Source: Rusavskia elegans
Lineage: Eukaryota > Ascomycota > Lecanoromycetes > Teloschistales > Teloschistaceae
DNA: 64,000 nucleotides
NCBI GenBank assembly: GCA_011316305.1
Contig: SAUG01000182.1
Coordinates: 1 to 64,000, forward strand
Direction: 5' to 3'
The notes below the pieces were generated by a model. The model made no database searches and was not told the origin of the DNA. It saw only the letters and a list, made by a program, of their open reading frames with translations. Made by a program: the position numbers and the translations under genes. Below, piece after piece: positions 1 to 11,089 of the stretch. How positions within the stretch are numbered: the first letter of the stretch is position 1; every line of letters begins with the position of its first letter.

Positions 1-1987
1 CTTTAATATTCTTATTATATATTTTCGAAGAAGTAATCGTTTAAAATCTTTTTATCGAATTTAGTCGAAAGGTATTATTATATCTTTTCTATATAACATT
101 TATATTTATAATTTTTTAAAAAAAATATAAAATCGTGATAGATAGTAATATTTATAGCGAGTATATTTATATTTAGAAATTTCATAATCTTTTAATTTCT
201 GATATTATCTATATATTAGTTTAAATATTATAGCTTTTCCGGCTACTAATATCTATTGAAAAATATCTCGAAGATAAAAAAATAAACTCCGATCTAATAT
301 TAGGAATATTTTTAATAAATATACTAAAACGCGATATCGTATCGAATTCTTTTTAGATTCTAAAAAAGAAATTCGTAATAAATATCTTATTTAGGAAGAG
401 GATTTCCGCCGACTTTTTAAAAAATAAAAATATTTTATTATTTATTATCGCGCTTTAAATAAATATAAAAATAATTTTATTATTTAGAAGTAATATATAT
501 TATCTCGTTTTAATAAACTCGATAATTTAGTTATATTCTACTTTTCTATAGATTTTACGCTAGTCGCGTAAAAGATATCCGTTAAATTTATTCTATTTTC
601 TAATTCGGTTAATTTAAATTAATTTTTAAGAAAATTTAATTTCTTTCGGCTTTTAGATTTAATAAATATATAAAAGAGAATTTAGTTGAAGATTCTTTTA
701 TATCTTTTCTATTTCCTCTAAATTATATATTAATATTATAAATTATATCTAGATCTTCTAATATTTTCGCTAATTCTTATTTTTTAGCGACTATTTTATT
801 CTATAATAGTAAAATTAGAAACTATTTATTTTTTAGTTATATATTTAATATAGGATCCGGTATTCTATTTTCTAGATATTCGCTTAGTTCGGATATAGAA
901 TTATATTCGACTTTTTCTACTTTTTTAATAATATTTCTATAGATTTTTTTAATATTTCCTATTTATAGTTTTTAGATTATCTTCTAAATTTTATTATATT
1001 TAAAAGTTAACTATATTAGTAAATAGTAGTATTTTTTCTAAATCTTTATCTTTTAAACTTTTACTCTTTATTTAAAGAAAGTATTAATTTTCTTAATTTA
1101 TTTATAGTCCGTATTTAATCTAATATCTCATTCGGTATATAAAAGACTTTTATACGTAAAAAGATATACTATTTATTGTTTTATTCTTTTTCTAACCGTA
1201 TTTTCTTATATTAGTATTTCCGAGATCGATTTTTTCTATTTATTTCCTAGAATAATATACTATTTATAACTTTCGATTATCGTAAAATCGGATATTCCGA
1301 TAAGTCCGTTTTTTATTTTAATATCGACGTTTATCCTATTATTTTACTAAAAATATTTTCGGATATATCCTTTAATCTAGTTATATAATCCTTTTATAAT
1401 TTTATTTTTCTTCTTTTTATTTACGAGCGCTATTATTTTATAATTTCCGATTTTAATTTTAAAAGCTAATATAAAAGGTTTTTCCGTTTTATATAATTTA
1501 AATTCTAACGTAGAGTTTTTTACTACTCTTTTTAATTCTATAGAATATTAACCCGACCTCTTTTTATTCGATAGGTAGATAAAATATTTATTATTATAGC
1601 AGGCTATCTAACTTTTAGTTATATATTCTCAGGTTTTTTTTCTAGATAATTCCTCTATTACTTTAAACTAGTATTTAATTACTTCTATTACCTTTTTATT
1701 TAAGTAATTTCTTTTAAAGTATCCTATTTCTCTATATAAATAATAAGCCTTATTTCGCGATTCTTTAGTTTTAATAATATTAAATTCTATTAGATTTTTT
1801 TTAGATTATCTTTTAGCGGGTCCTATTTTATTAAACGCCTGTTTATTAATATATTATATATACTACCTAGTATTAATTTTTATCGCTAGTTCGATTAAAT
1901 CTGCTAGTAAATCGGATTTTTTAATTACTATTATAGTTTCTTTAACTCTATTACTAAATCCTTTAAAGAAATAGACTTTTAAAACTA

Positions 1988-2625
1988 TATCAGCGAATCC
2001 TAAAATGGATTTTCAGATTAGACCGGCTGACAGCTATTTTAATCTAAATAATCTAAAAATCTAAATAATCTAAAAATCCAAATAATTTAAAAATTAAAAA
2101 AATGGATTTTCGATAGATTAGAGTTCTAATAGTATCTTTAGTACGAATATCTATTTAATAAATACCCTAAAATAGAATCTATATATAAACTAAAAATAAA
2201 CCTATATAACCTAATTCGAAAATAAAGTTTAGCGGTCGCTATTAAAAGCGGGAATAACGGAAATCGAATATCTATTTAATAAACTACGCTAGACCTATTC
2301 TAGTTAGATTCTAGTAAGGAAACCTAATATTTTCGATCTAGACGAAGCTAGCCTAGCGGTATATATAGGCGTATATAGGCCTACTAACTAAGAAGGACTT
2401 AAATAAATTTAAAATCGAATCTCTAAATTTTTTTAGCCGGTTTTAGCCGTTTTAGTTACTTAGCTATCTTAGCCGTTTTAGCCGCGTAGCTACGCAGCTT
2501 TGGGTATACCCGAGACCGGCTAATAAGCCGCTTATAAGCCGCTCTTAGCCGTACCGGCTAAGAACCGGCTAAGACGGCTAAGACGGCTAAAACCGGCTTT
2601 AAGCCGGTTTTGGAAAATACTGATA
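1988..2625. mobile_element. TA-flanked MITE, copy A (638 bp)
   Basis: The ends are imperfect inverted repeats (TATCAGCGAATCCTAAAA at the left; the right end reads CTGATA) flanked by TA on both sides (1986-1987 and 2626-2627), as for Tc1/mariner-type elements. There is no coding capacity. The right third is a palindrome-rich block of CCGGCTAAGA-like repeats. A second copy lies at 3609-4633. Copy A sits inside the gag segment of the left-edge LTR element, whose sequence resumes exactly on both sides, so the MITE inserted later. Confidence 0.8.
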
Positions 2626-3085
2626 TAAGTTCTCCTAATCTATTTTATAAACTAACGTTCTAAATTAAATAGTATAGATAACTACCGACTTTTACTATTT
2701 TAGAATTATTAGTCTTTTTACTATTATCTTATCTTTATTATTATTTCCGGAGGTTTCTTTAATAGTTATAATTAGATTACCGAAATAATAAAATATTTAA
2801 AATATTTTTTTTTCTCTTTATTTTTCGAGGTTATTAAAATAATCTTCTATATAGGACTAGATCTAATTAAAGGCTGTTTCTTCTACGTAGATTATTATAA
2901 ATAAAACTTTAACTATTTCGTTCGAAAACTGATTTATATATAATATAAAATAGATACTTATTTATATAAACTAAAGTTTTAAAGATCTTTTATTTTTTTT
3001 AATAAATATTTAATATTACTATTTTAATAGTATTACTTTATTCTATAAGGCGTAGTATTAAAATTAATATAGTAAATTATTAAAG

Positions 3086-3496
3086 TATAACGTCTCTATA
3101 TATTGAAAAGTATTATATTTAAATTAAGTTATAGCTGTAGATATAGTCCGAACTATTAAATAGTAAAGGAATTCTAGTATAGATTATTATAACTAATCCC
3201 GTATAGCCGCGAAAATATAATTATAATAGTACGAGGTATCTTCGTTATAATAGTAATTAAATAGAAAATAGTAGAATTATATTTAATAATTATATTAACG
3301 ACTAATAAGTAAAACTATCTAATAGGAATAAAGGGGCGATATATATAATAAAAATAACCGATAGTACCGATAGGTAGCCGTCTACTAAAATTCTATTACG
3401 AGAGTCGGCTACGGCGGCTACGGGCGGCTATAGATAATTGGACTCGCTTGCCTAGTCAATTTTCCAGCGTACTTCTGTGGAATCGTGGACGTAATA
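3086..3496 (-). repeat. 5' LTR of the left-edge element
   Basis: It is the reverse complement of the 410-bp LTR at 35414-35823. It starts TATAACGTC and ends GGACGTAATA, RIPed forms of TGTAACGTC and GGACGTAACA. Sequence to its left is internal leader, so it is not a solo LTR. Confidence 0.85.
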
Positions 3497-3608
3497 AAAT
3501 ATAACTATAATTTTTATCCGATCGTATTATAGAGCTATTTGAAGATCTGATATTTTTAAAAATTGGTTAGACTTATTAGTATATCTATAAACGGAGGTAT
3601 AACGGATA

Positions 3609-4633
3609 TATCAACGAATTCTAAAATGGATTTTTAGATTAGACCGGCTAACAGCTATTTCAATCTAAATAATCCAAAAATTTAAATAATCTAAAAATCT
3701 AAAAAATGGATTTTCGATAGATTAGAGTTCTAATAGTATCTATAGTACGAATATCTATTTAGTAAATAGTCTAAAATAGAATCTATATATAAGCTAAAAA
3801 TAAATCTATATAATCTAACTCGAAAATAATATTTAGCGGCTGCCGCTAAAAGCGGGAATAATAGAAATCGAATATCTATTTAATAAACTACGCTAGATCT
3901 AATCTAGTTAGTAGACTGGCCGTTTCGGGTCGGGTTCCCGTCGAACCGTCGGGTACCCGACCCGATTTTGGTAACCCGACCCGGACCCGACCCGATTATT
4001 TAATATATTTAATATATTATTATTTTAATTTTTTAATAAAGGTAATAATATCGAGGTAATATATTTAGTTTTACTACGGACTTTCTAGCTAGCGTAGTTA
4101 ATTAATTAGGTTTTTTAGTAAATTCGTATAAAAGTTATACTAGCTTTATACTTTTATACTAAGGCTTGGCGTTTTTTCGGGTCGGGTCGGATTAGCTAAC
4201 CCGGGTTCGAAACCCGGCCGGGTCGGGTTACGTTTTCGTCTAACCCGACTCGGGTCGGATCGGATTAGCTAACCCGGATTCGAAATCCGATCCGACGGCC
4301 AGTCTACTAGTTAGATTCTAGTAAAAAAAAACTAATATTTTCGATTTAGATACAGCTAGCCTAGCAGTATATATAGGTATATATAGGCCTATTAATTAAA
4401 AAAGATTTAAATAAATTTAAAATCGAATCTCTAAATTTTTTTAGTTAGTTTTAGCTATTTTAGTCGTTTAGCCGTTTTAGCTATTTTAGCCGCGTAGCTA
4501 CGTAGCTTCGGGTATACTCGAAACCGGCTAATAAGCCGTTTATAAACCGCTTTTAGCTATACCGGCTAAGAACCGGCTAAAACGGCTAAAATAGCTAAAA
4601 CCGGCTTTAAGCCGGTTTTAGAAAATGCTGATA
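3609..4633. mobile_element. TA-flanked MITE, copy B, interrupted by a hAT-type MITE
   Basis: It is the same element as copy A in the same orientation, with matching ends (TATCAA at the left, CTGATA at the right) and TA on both flanks (3607-3608, 4634-4635). Without the inserted 395-bp element and its 8-bp duplication it is about 622 bp, close to the 638 bp of copy A. C-to-T and G-to-A changes separate the copies, as RIP would give. Confidence 0.8.
3912..4306. mobile_element. hAT-type non-autonomous element (395 bp)
   Basis: The terminal inverted repeats TAGACTGGCCGT/ACGGCCAGTCTA are perfect, and the element is flanked by a perfect 8-bp direct duplication CTAGTTAG (3904-3911, 4307-4314). Copy A of the host MITE shows the empty site with a single CTAGTTAG. 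An 8-bp duplication with TAG-starting ends is the hAT superfamily signature. The two arms are GC-rich runs of GGGTCGG/CCCGACC motifs with an AT-rich middle. No ORF, so it would need a transposase in trans. Confidence 0.9.
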
Positions 4634-4810
4634 TAATTATCTGAATTGATATAAAAATAAATTAGTTTAATTGCTAGAGCAGTATATAGCGATAACTAAT
4701 AAATTAAATACGAGCTATAAAGGCGTCGAGTTCGAAATCTATATAAATAAATAAAATCCTCCTCTACTTAGATTATTTATAGACTAAAATAACTAAAATA
4801 GCTCTATTTT

Positions 4811-4924
4811 AGAATATTTACTTACTAAAACTACTAAAATTAAGATATTTATAGTATTTACTTACTAAAACTACTAAGATCGAGGTATTTATAGTATTAA
4901 TTTACTGAGACTATTGAAATAATC
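4811..4924. repeat. tandem repeat, about 40 bp x 2.8
   Basis: Three diverged copies of a roughly 40-bp unit with the core TTTACTTACTAAAACTACTAA follow each other at 4811-4844, 4845-4884 and 4885-4924. It lies in AT-rich RIPed sequence with no gene. Confidence 0.6.
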
Positions 4925-5414
4925 TCTAGTACTAATATCTAGACCGTCTATATATCCCTGCCTGTCGAGACGTAATAGAAAATCCAGCGTTGTACTGAAT
5001 ACTACCGCGTTTTCTAAAGCACGCCGCCCGTGTTTATAATATAAAGCCGATACTAAATATAATTAAAAAATGTTCATTAATATTTACGTATTTCGATCGA
5101 TTTAATATCTCTAATATTAAAATCGTAAAAGAATAAAATTACGAATTTCGAAAAATTTACTCGTATATATAGATAAATTAGACAATAGATTTTCGAAAAC
5201 GTATATTTAAAAAAAAGATGAAATCTATAGAACATTAGATAAATACTAGCTGCCAAATCCGACTTGCTGCTATATATCGCTGAACTAGCATTTTAATGGT
5301 TGTCTATACGTTGTTTAGAGACAGAAGATTGCCGCTTAGGTAAACGAGTCGTACCGGTTTCGCACAACCGTAGCCGCCAATTTACCTACCTACCTCTCTC
5401 CTCTTCCAAGACAT
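4925..5414. other. gene-free transition from RIPed to GC-balanced DNA
   Basis: AT-rich to about 5230, then normal composition. I see no gene. The last 100 bp, with CT-rich stretches, could hold the promoter of the HET gene downstream. Confidence 0.4.
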
Positions 5415-5740
5415 CACCATCCGACCCTTAAGATAAGATGTTTTACTAAGATATGGTGTTGCGGCGCAAGGCGTCGTACTCGTATTGATATAGTCGAAAA
5501 TAATGAGGAGCTGAGTATTGTAGATAATAAACGGCATGTTGTTGGTACTGGAGAACATATTGCTGAAGAGAGGTACGTTACCATCCGACCCTTCAAAATG
5601 AAGTTCTGGCTAAGATGTGGTGCGGCGCAAGGCGTCGCGCTTGTGTTGATATAGTCGAAGATAATGAGGAGTTGACAATTGCTGATAATGAACGGCATGT
5701 TGTTGACACTGGAGGACATGTTGCTGAGGAGAGGTACAAG
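5415..5740 (+). repeat. direct tandem duplication of the 5' end of the HET gene
   Basis: Two adjacent copies of about 163 bp (roughly 5415-5577 and 5578-5740) both start CCATCCGACCCTT and end near GAGAGGTAC. The right copy is the 5' end of the HET reading frame. The left copy has the same frame but more C-to-T and G-to-A changes. Confidence 0.75.
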
Positions 5741-7720
5741 CCGGAATTGTACAAGCCACTTGACGAAAGCAAGAGTGAAGTTCGAGTTGTCGTTCTGGAA
5801 TCTCTGTAGGATCAATCTATAAGTGAACCGGAGATCTGTACGAACACTTTGGCACTTGACATGAAGACTATTTCTCTTGACGATCCTAGCCACCAGCCTT
5901 TCATCACACTATCCTACGTTTGGGGGCAAAAGATGTCTGAAAACACGGTGATCATCAACGGCTTCATAGTCAGAATAACCGAAAATCTCTTCCTTGCTTT
6001 ACATGACCTCTTTCGGTCAAACAGCGACTCCTTGTGGTGGATAGACGCCTTATGTATCGATCAATCGAACTTGCAGGAGCGTGGGAGCCAGGTGCAAATG
6101 ATGAGCCGAATCTATGGCAGCGCCACGAAAACAGTAGCACACCTGGGCTCCTTTCCAACAGGGCCGGCACTGAGGCTTCTAGACACCTTGGCTACACAGC
6201 GTCGACAACCGGAACCCGCGCTCTGGATCATGGATGCGGCGGAACAAGCCGAGTGGGCAGACGGTTGGAAGGGCCTGGACGCTCTAATTGGGTTGCCACA
6301 TTGGACCCGTGCCTGGATACTTCAGGAGACGATTGTCTCTCCACAACTTGAACTTTTCAATCACGACGGGCCGTGGCTGAACATCGAGCGTCTGTTGGAA
6401 GCACTCATGTACGTGAGATTGACTAAAGAATTCATCCGCGAGTCACTTATCAAGGGGCCGGGCGTGTATCTTGGTCACCAGTTCGATTTATTCCAGGCGC
6501 AGCTAGGTTTGCGGTACAAATACTTCCCTAGTGACTCTGATCGGAGCGTCCAACCTCTGTCTTTTATCGGCGTCCTGTTGCCTTCTCTTCGACTGAGGGC
6601 TATAGACCCGCGAGATCATCTCTATGCTATACTTGCTATGGTAGAAGACGGCGACGATATCATAGGGACGCCTAATTACGCGAATCCATCCGCGCAAGTC
6701 TTCGCCATGTTCACGGAGAATTATTGTCGACGGTATGGAAGTTTAGACATGATCCTCCTCAGTTGTTTCCCCCGCAGACTCTCTGGTACCCCTTCGTGGA
6801 TTCCCGATCTCAGCAGCTTTGAAGGATCCAGTTACAAGAACACCATGGCACAGGAGAATTTCAAAAGTGTGACAGTCCCTAAAGGCCAAAGACCGACCCC
6901 AGTCAATATGGATTTCGCAGCGAGCGCAAGTCTTCGCTCAAATGCTATATTTTCTTTCCAGGGCGGCCATTTAATAACTCCAGGCACTCGTATTGCTGCC
7001 GCTGAGTGTTTAGGAGGCTAGACTGCGATGGTGGTTCAGCATGGAGACTTTAGAACTTTCAGCAGTGATCATCCCTGCGACCAACCAGATCGAATTTTGC
7101 CTACCCGGTTTCCCGAACTTTACGGAGACGTTGTTGAAGCAATCGCGCACAGCTTAACACTTGGAAAAATACCACTGATCACATCCAATATCCCACCAAA
7201 GCTTCTCAGTCAGCTACTCTTGTACTGCCTGTGCTCTGCTGTCGAGGAGAAGCTAGAGTCAAGGTTCCTTTATGCGTTCAAGAAGTGGTGGGAAAACAAC
7301 AAAGATTTTTTTATTGGGCGCAAATCGCTGTCCGAGTGGCTTTTTCGCGACGGTAATACTGCATCTTTCTATAGAAACATGCTCACCGAAATGCTGTCCG
7401 CTGCGAATTTGGAGAGAGCCTTCGGCGGAGTGAATGTAGAGAATCTTGTTACTAGCTTTCTCAGTCGTGTTTTGCATGTCACCATGGAAATGCATCGGCG
7501 ACTTATTGTAAGCGGTGATGGCCGAATAGGACTTGCAGGAACTCACTGCCAGCGTTGGGACGAAGTCTGGGTACTTCAGGGATGTAGCCTTCCTGTAGTC
7601 CTCAGGCCGGTTGGCAAAGGCCGATACGAATTTCAAGGCGAAGCCTACATCTATGGCCAAATGAATGGTGAGGCCCTACCAAGATTGACATACACAGCGG
7701 ACTGGATTACGTTAGTGTGA
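5615..7720 (+). pseudogene. HET-domain (heterokaryon incompatibility) protein, two in-frame stops
   Basis: One reading frame of about 702 codons is cut only by TAG at 5807-5809 and TAG at 7019-7021. The first segment ends with the usual HET-protein leader YKPLDESKSE. The middle segment carries the HET core: LSYVWG near 5907, then LWWIDALCIDQ near 6034 and a run through MMSRIYGSA. The last segment has the typical C-terminal block GRIGLAG...LPVVLRPVGKG...GEAYIYG. HET proteins trigger cell death after fusion of incompatible hyphae. Both stops fit CAG to TAG changes, the RIP type, and sequence continues normally across them, so I read them as mutations and not introns. The start at 5615 is the first ATG of the frame; the leader is also duplicated upstream. 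The ATG at 5849 could start a shorter product holding only the HET core. Confidence 0.8.
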
Positions 7721-8657
7721 TACTGCGACCTGTGGGGAAACCTGGCAATTTGGCAAAAGATCTTTGGGTGTGTGATATAATTCCGTCTCCGAGCTTAACA
7801 GAGTATTTTTTGCGCAGTGTTCATTGAGAATGTACTTCTCACGGGCACCAAACGCCTTGATCAACAAGGTCAGAGAGCGCCTCGTGCCCTACGGGAGGCT
7901 CGTCAGTGACGAGAACTACAACATACAATGAAATTAATTAGGTAAGGAACTCCTAATATGAAATACATAGAGCCAAAGACCGCTTCGGGCGCTATGTAAG
8001 ATTCCCAGAAAGCCTCCACATGAATAGTGCTATAGATCTAGATAGCACTGATCAGGCATGCTATCAGCTCTGTCGCCAAAGGAGCTCAGCCGGTGAGGTG
8101 CGATTTGCATCTTATTGACGCACTCACAGACGTACTCGATCGCGACTTCGCAATCCTGCAACAATGAAGAGGGTGACGATCCCCGAAAAGCTTGGGTTGA
8201 AGCTTGACAGCCCTGCTCGACGTGACACTGTTTTACTTGCCAACATGGATCGTCGTCGTCATTGCATTCAAGACAGATATCGTGGGAGACTGGATCATGC
8301 ACTATTATATGGCCTTTTACACTTTGTTCGGCCTGGTAATATACATCAGGTAACGCCAGACAACGGCAATGATTCGCTGGCTGACGATCGCAAAGCCAGC
8401 TGCTCTTGGTAACGAGAGCGTCCAGTGGTAATAGTAGTTGGTTTTGATCTCTAGTTGCAAATGTCCACATCAGGGTCAGCCGCGATTGGATGATTTTCAA
8501 GACCAAACAACTCGTCGTCGGCCTTGTACTGGCATTTGGGGTTGAACGAGGAGATATCGCAGGACACGATATATGTACCAAGACAAAAAGGATACAAACA
8601 CTGGAGCCACCGGGCAACAAATACTACTATAAATATGTAGCTTGAAAAGAACTGCGC
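7721..8657. other. intergenic; unassigned cysteine-rich open frames on the minus strand
   Basis: There is no gene I can support. On the minus strand a 68-codon frame directly continues the GH12 frame past its TGA (8454-8657) with five Cys. Another frame (about 8190-8420) is also Cys-rich. Neither has an ATG or clear splice sites. A dead small secreted protein or chance are both possible. Confidence 0.3.
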
Positions 8658-9755
8658 TCAGCTCAAGTTTATCTGCAAACCGAGTGTAGCCTTGAGCTCA
8701 CTGTTTCCGTAGAAGAGCTCTGAGCTACGCAAGGGAGTCAGTATCCTTTGCAGTCAGGAAACCAATGGATCAACTCACCCAGCGTTGCCGATATTGACGT
8801 AAGCTTCCTCGGAAAACCTCCCAAGTTTGATGAGTTCTTCAAACCAATCCTTTAGATCTCCTGCAAAGCTCCCGGAAAACTGAGTGTCGGGCAACAGACT
8901 ATGCACCGTCATGCCGTTCCCAGTATTGAGATCCTCGTACAGTTTCCACGAAGTGCCGAAGAGGTTGCTGATGGTTGCTTTGGGTCCATTGTCCCAGCCA
9001 ATTGGTAATTGGCCTCCTTCCCACTCCAGCCACAGCATCAACTCTTGAGCGGATGTTGATGTTGAATCTCCTTTCGAATTACCGAGGATGAAGTCAAAGC
9101 ATATATTGCCTACAGAATTCGTTAGAGAAGTACGTGACGGTATGAACAGCGCGATACGTTGCCTACCTTTGAACGCGGAGCTGCTCGTCCTTGTCCACTG
9201 CCGAACGATTGGATCAGCTCAGCAACGTAAACCAGGGGCTTGCAAAGTGCGACGTTGTCATAAGAGTACCGTGGGCGATCTCTGGCTTACATCGTACGTG
9301 GCAGGGATACTGCTAATGCTCGAAACGGTATTTTCGAGATTGGAGATAAGACCGACATTGGCATAGCCTTTGCAGATGTTACTATTCCACATGATGATTC
9401 AGCATATAGGATACCGAAGACGATGGCCACCGGAGATATGCAAGACTGCAACTTACGTGTCCTTGACGTCTTCGATAGCTGTAGTACTACGCCATACAAC
9501 GCGTGAATTCCCGCCAGCAGAAGTATCGATCCTCTCGTAGTAAGTGCAGGCTGAGCCGACCATGGCAGCAGCGCCATACAGACTGTTGGCAACCAGCCAA
9601 GGCGTTCCCTCGAGGATGATACGGTCGTCATTCCCGCATAGCTTCGTTGACGGCTGAGTGTTGGTAATGGCATTAGACTGTGACTGGGGCAAGGCCATCA
9701 CAGAAGCTGTCAACGCGACCAGCGCGAGTGCCAGCGATTTCCCAGGATAAGCCAT
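8658..9755 (-). CDS. secreted GH12 endoglucanase/xyloglucanase, five exons
   Basis: The coding exons on the minus strand are 9755-9457, 9381-9291, 9197-9167, 9109-8779 and 8724-8658, giving 272 residues; introns of 75, 93, 57 and 54 bp all start GT and end AG. The protein opens with a signal peptide (MAYPGKSLALALVALTASVM) and then shows the GH12 pattern: KLCG near residue 40, YANVGLISN after exon 1, FDFILG, QELMLWLEWEGGQLPIG and NAGSELFYG. Family knowledge places the nucleophile Glu in the ELM(I/L)WL motif and the acid/base Glu in the G(S/T)E(P/L)F motif; both are present. GH12 enzymes cut beta-1,4-glucan or xyloglucan outside the cell. No premature stop or frame break was found, unlike the neighbouring genes. 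Exon joins rest on homology and splice sites; the 31-bp third exon is the least certain. Confidence 0.85.
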
Positions 9756-9990
9756 ACGAGAACGGTACTGGGGCTTGATCTGGTAGAAGTTGTGACGAGA
9801 GAAGTGAAAGGCTTTGGAGATGCAGTATTGAGAACAGAGGAGAACATTGATATATGGTCAAATGAACAGAGATATAGGGACGCAGCGCATGTAGAAGCAT
9901 GACTCAAATCCTCGGAACGTCCGACGGGTAGTCAAAACACGGCTCGACATGCGAGATTGCCGGTGACATGGTGCGGAGGCTGGGTGGGGT
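9756..9990 (-). promoter_or_regulatory. candidate GH12 promoter with two CreA-type sites
   Basis: Upstream of the GH12 ATG an ATATAT stretch (near 9849-9855) is in TATA-box range. Two matches to the CreA carbon-repression consensus SYGGRG, GCGGAG (9973-9978) and GTGGGG (9984-9989), sit 5 bp apart about 220-235 bp upstream. Paired CreA sites are common in cellulase promoters; the short motif also occurs by chance. Confidence 0.35.
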
Positions 9991-10863
9991 CTCTAGAAAG
10001 ACCAATGACGCATATAGATGGTCCTCTTCATGATTCGTTCGAGACTTCCTCGTCTCGGTCTGTCAGTCTCTTCAGTCCCTTCATTTTCTGGTACAATTTA
10101 TGATTTTGTGAAAACCTGTACTGCTTAGTACGAAATCTGATTCAACCATGTTAGCCGGAGGAGGGATCCCGGTTCAAGAAGCTTGTCCTGATGAAACGAC
10201 GCCAGGTACCCGAGAGAAACTAAATTTTAACCAGCCATAAGGTAATCTCAACGATCCCTGAGCTAGTGTATGTGAAACAAGGCGCCAGACCAGGCTGACT
10301 CGCTTGGCATGGGTACCTCGTGGGATGTTCCGCTTAATAAGCCATGGATTGTGTTGATACGTTTCCTGCGTAGAAGTATCTCGATACTTGCATCTGCTTG
10401 CCTACTCCGACTATTTCCTTACTTTGTTGGTCAACGGCCTGCGTAGGAGTTCATCGTCTTCTTCGCCACAATCGCGCGTTCTATGGTGCTATAGCGACGA
10501 CGTGCTCAAAACTATTGCGATGGGTTCCAGATATGCCCAAGAACATTATATAGCTCCATTTTCCTGAATTTCAGCTTCCAGGCGCCCATAGCGCTAATAG
10601 TCGTGTAAATCTTGGCAGCATGCGCAATAATTGTACAAGACAGCGCTCTTCTGTACGGTTCAAAGATGACCAAGTGCATATTCATCCTCCAGCTCTTGAA
10701 GTTTGGTTCTCAGAGGTCCTTCCACTCCATTGCAGTCCGCAGAAATCATTCTCTTTCCATGTCTCTCACATAGTCGGGGCACTTACATTGCCTTAAGATC
10801 TTTAAAGAGAGCTCCGACGGATATATTTTCATATGGAGGCGGCGGTAGCGGGAGGATATCAAG
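9991..10863. other. gene-free GC-balanced stretch left of a copia insertion
   Basis: Only short frames without recognisable domains. The copia element at 10869 splits this DNA from the stretch beginning at 16632. Confidence 0.4.
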
Positions 10864-10868
10864 GGTTC

Positions 10869-11089
10869 TGTGGGACGATTGGATGTTGATGTATGATCGT
10901 ATTAATTAAGATATACGAGAAGTGAAATCTATAGAGTTACTAAATTATATAGAATATAGCCGTTACTAAGATACGCTAAACCTAATAGGGTAGGTATTAT
11001 ATCTAAATAGACAAGTTATATAATTTTAGTAACTATCTTATAAAAACTTAAATAATTCTCTTATAATAATCCCGCTATATAGGCTCTTA
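10869..11089 (-). repeat. 3' LTR of copia element 1
   Basis: Aligns base for base with 16411-16631. The outer (left) 50 bp keep TpG and CpA; the inner part is RIPed. Confidence 0.88.

Larger units (their letters stand above)
1..3496 (-). mobile_element. LTR retrotransposon, gag type (no RT seen), RIPed, cut by the window edge
   Basis: Read on the minus strand this begins with a 411-bp LTR (3086-3496) and continues left with the same internal sequence as the complete elements at 35414 and 54795: first the leader, then the gag-like segment, then the segment that is protease-like in its sisters, then the 3' non-coding part at about 1-600. By comparison with the sister copies only about 100 bp of internal sequence and the 3' LTR lie left of the window. 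No reverse transcriptase motif was found. A TA-flanked MITE (1988-2625) interrupts the gag segment. The sequence is full of stops and almost free of CpA/TpG, so it is dead. It is more diverged than the other copies. The 5 bases right of the LTR are AAATA; the matching duplication is outside the window. Confidence 0.8.

Noticed and set aside
3086..3496. Solo LTR
   Set aside because: The sequence to its left is the element's internal leader and gag segment in reverse, so it is the 5' LTR of a long element.
4680..4740. tRNA relic (GCTAGAGC and GAGTTCGAAATC)
   Set aside because: No acceptor or anticodon stem and only a weak B box; too little to call.
8030..8620. A 196-codon minus-strand frame with Cys-rich stretches as a gene
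   Set aside because: It has no ATG, better protein-like stretches lie in other frames of the same DNA, and no splice sites or family support it.
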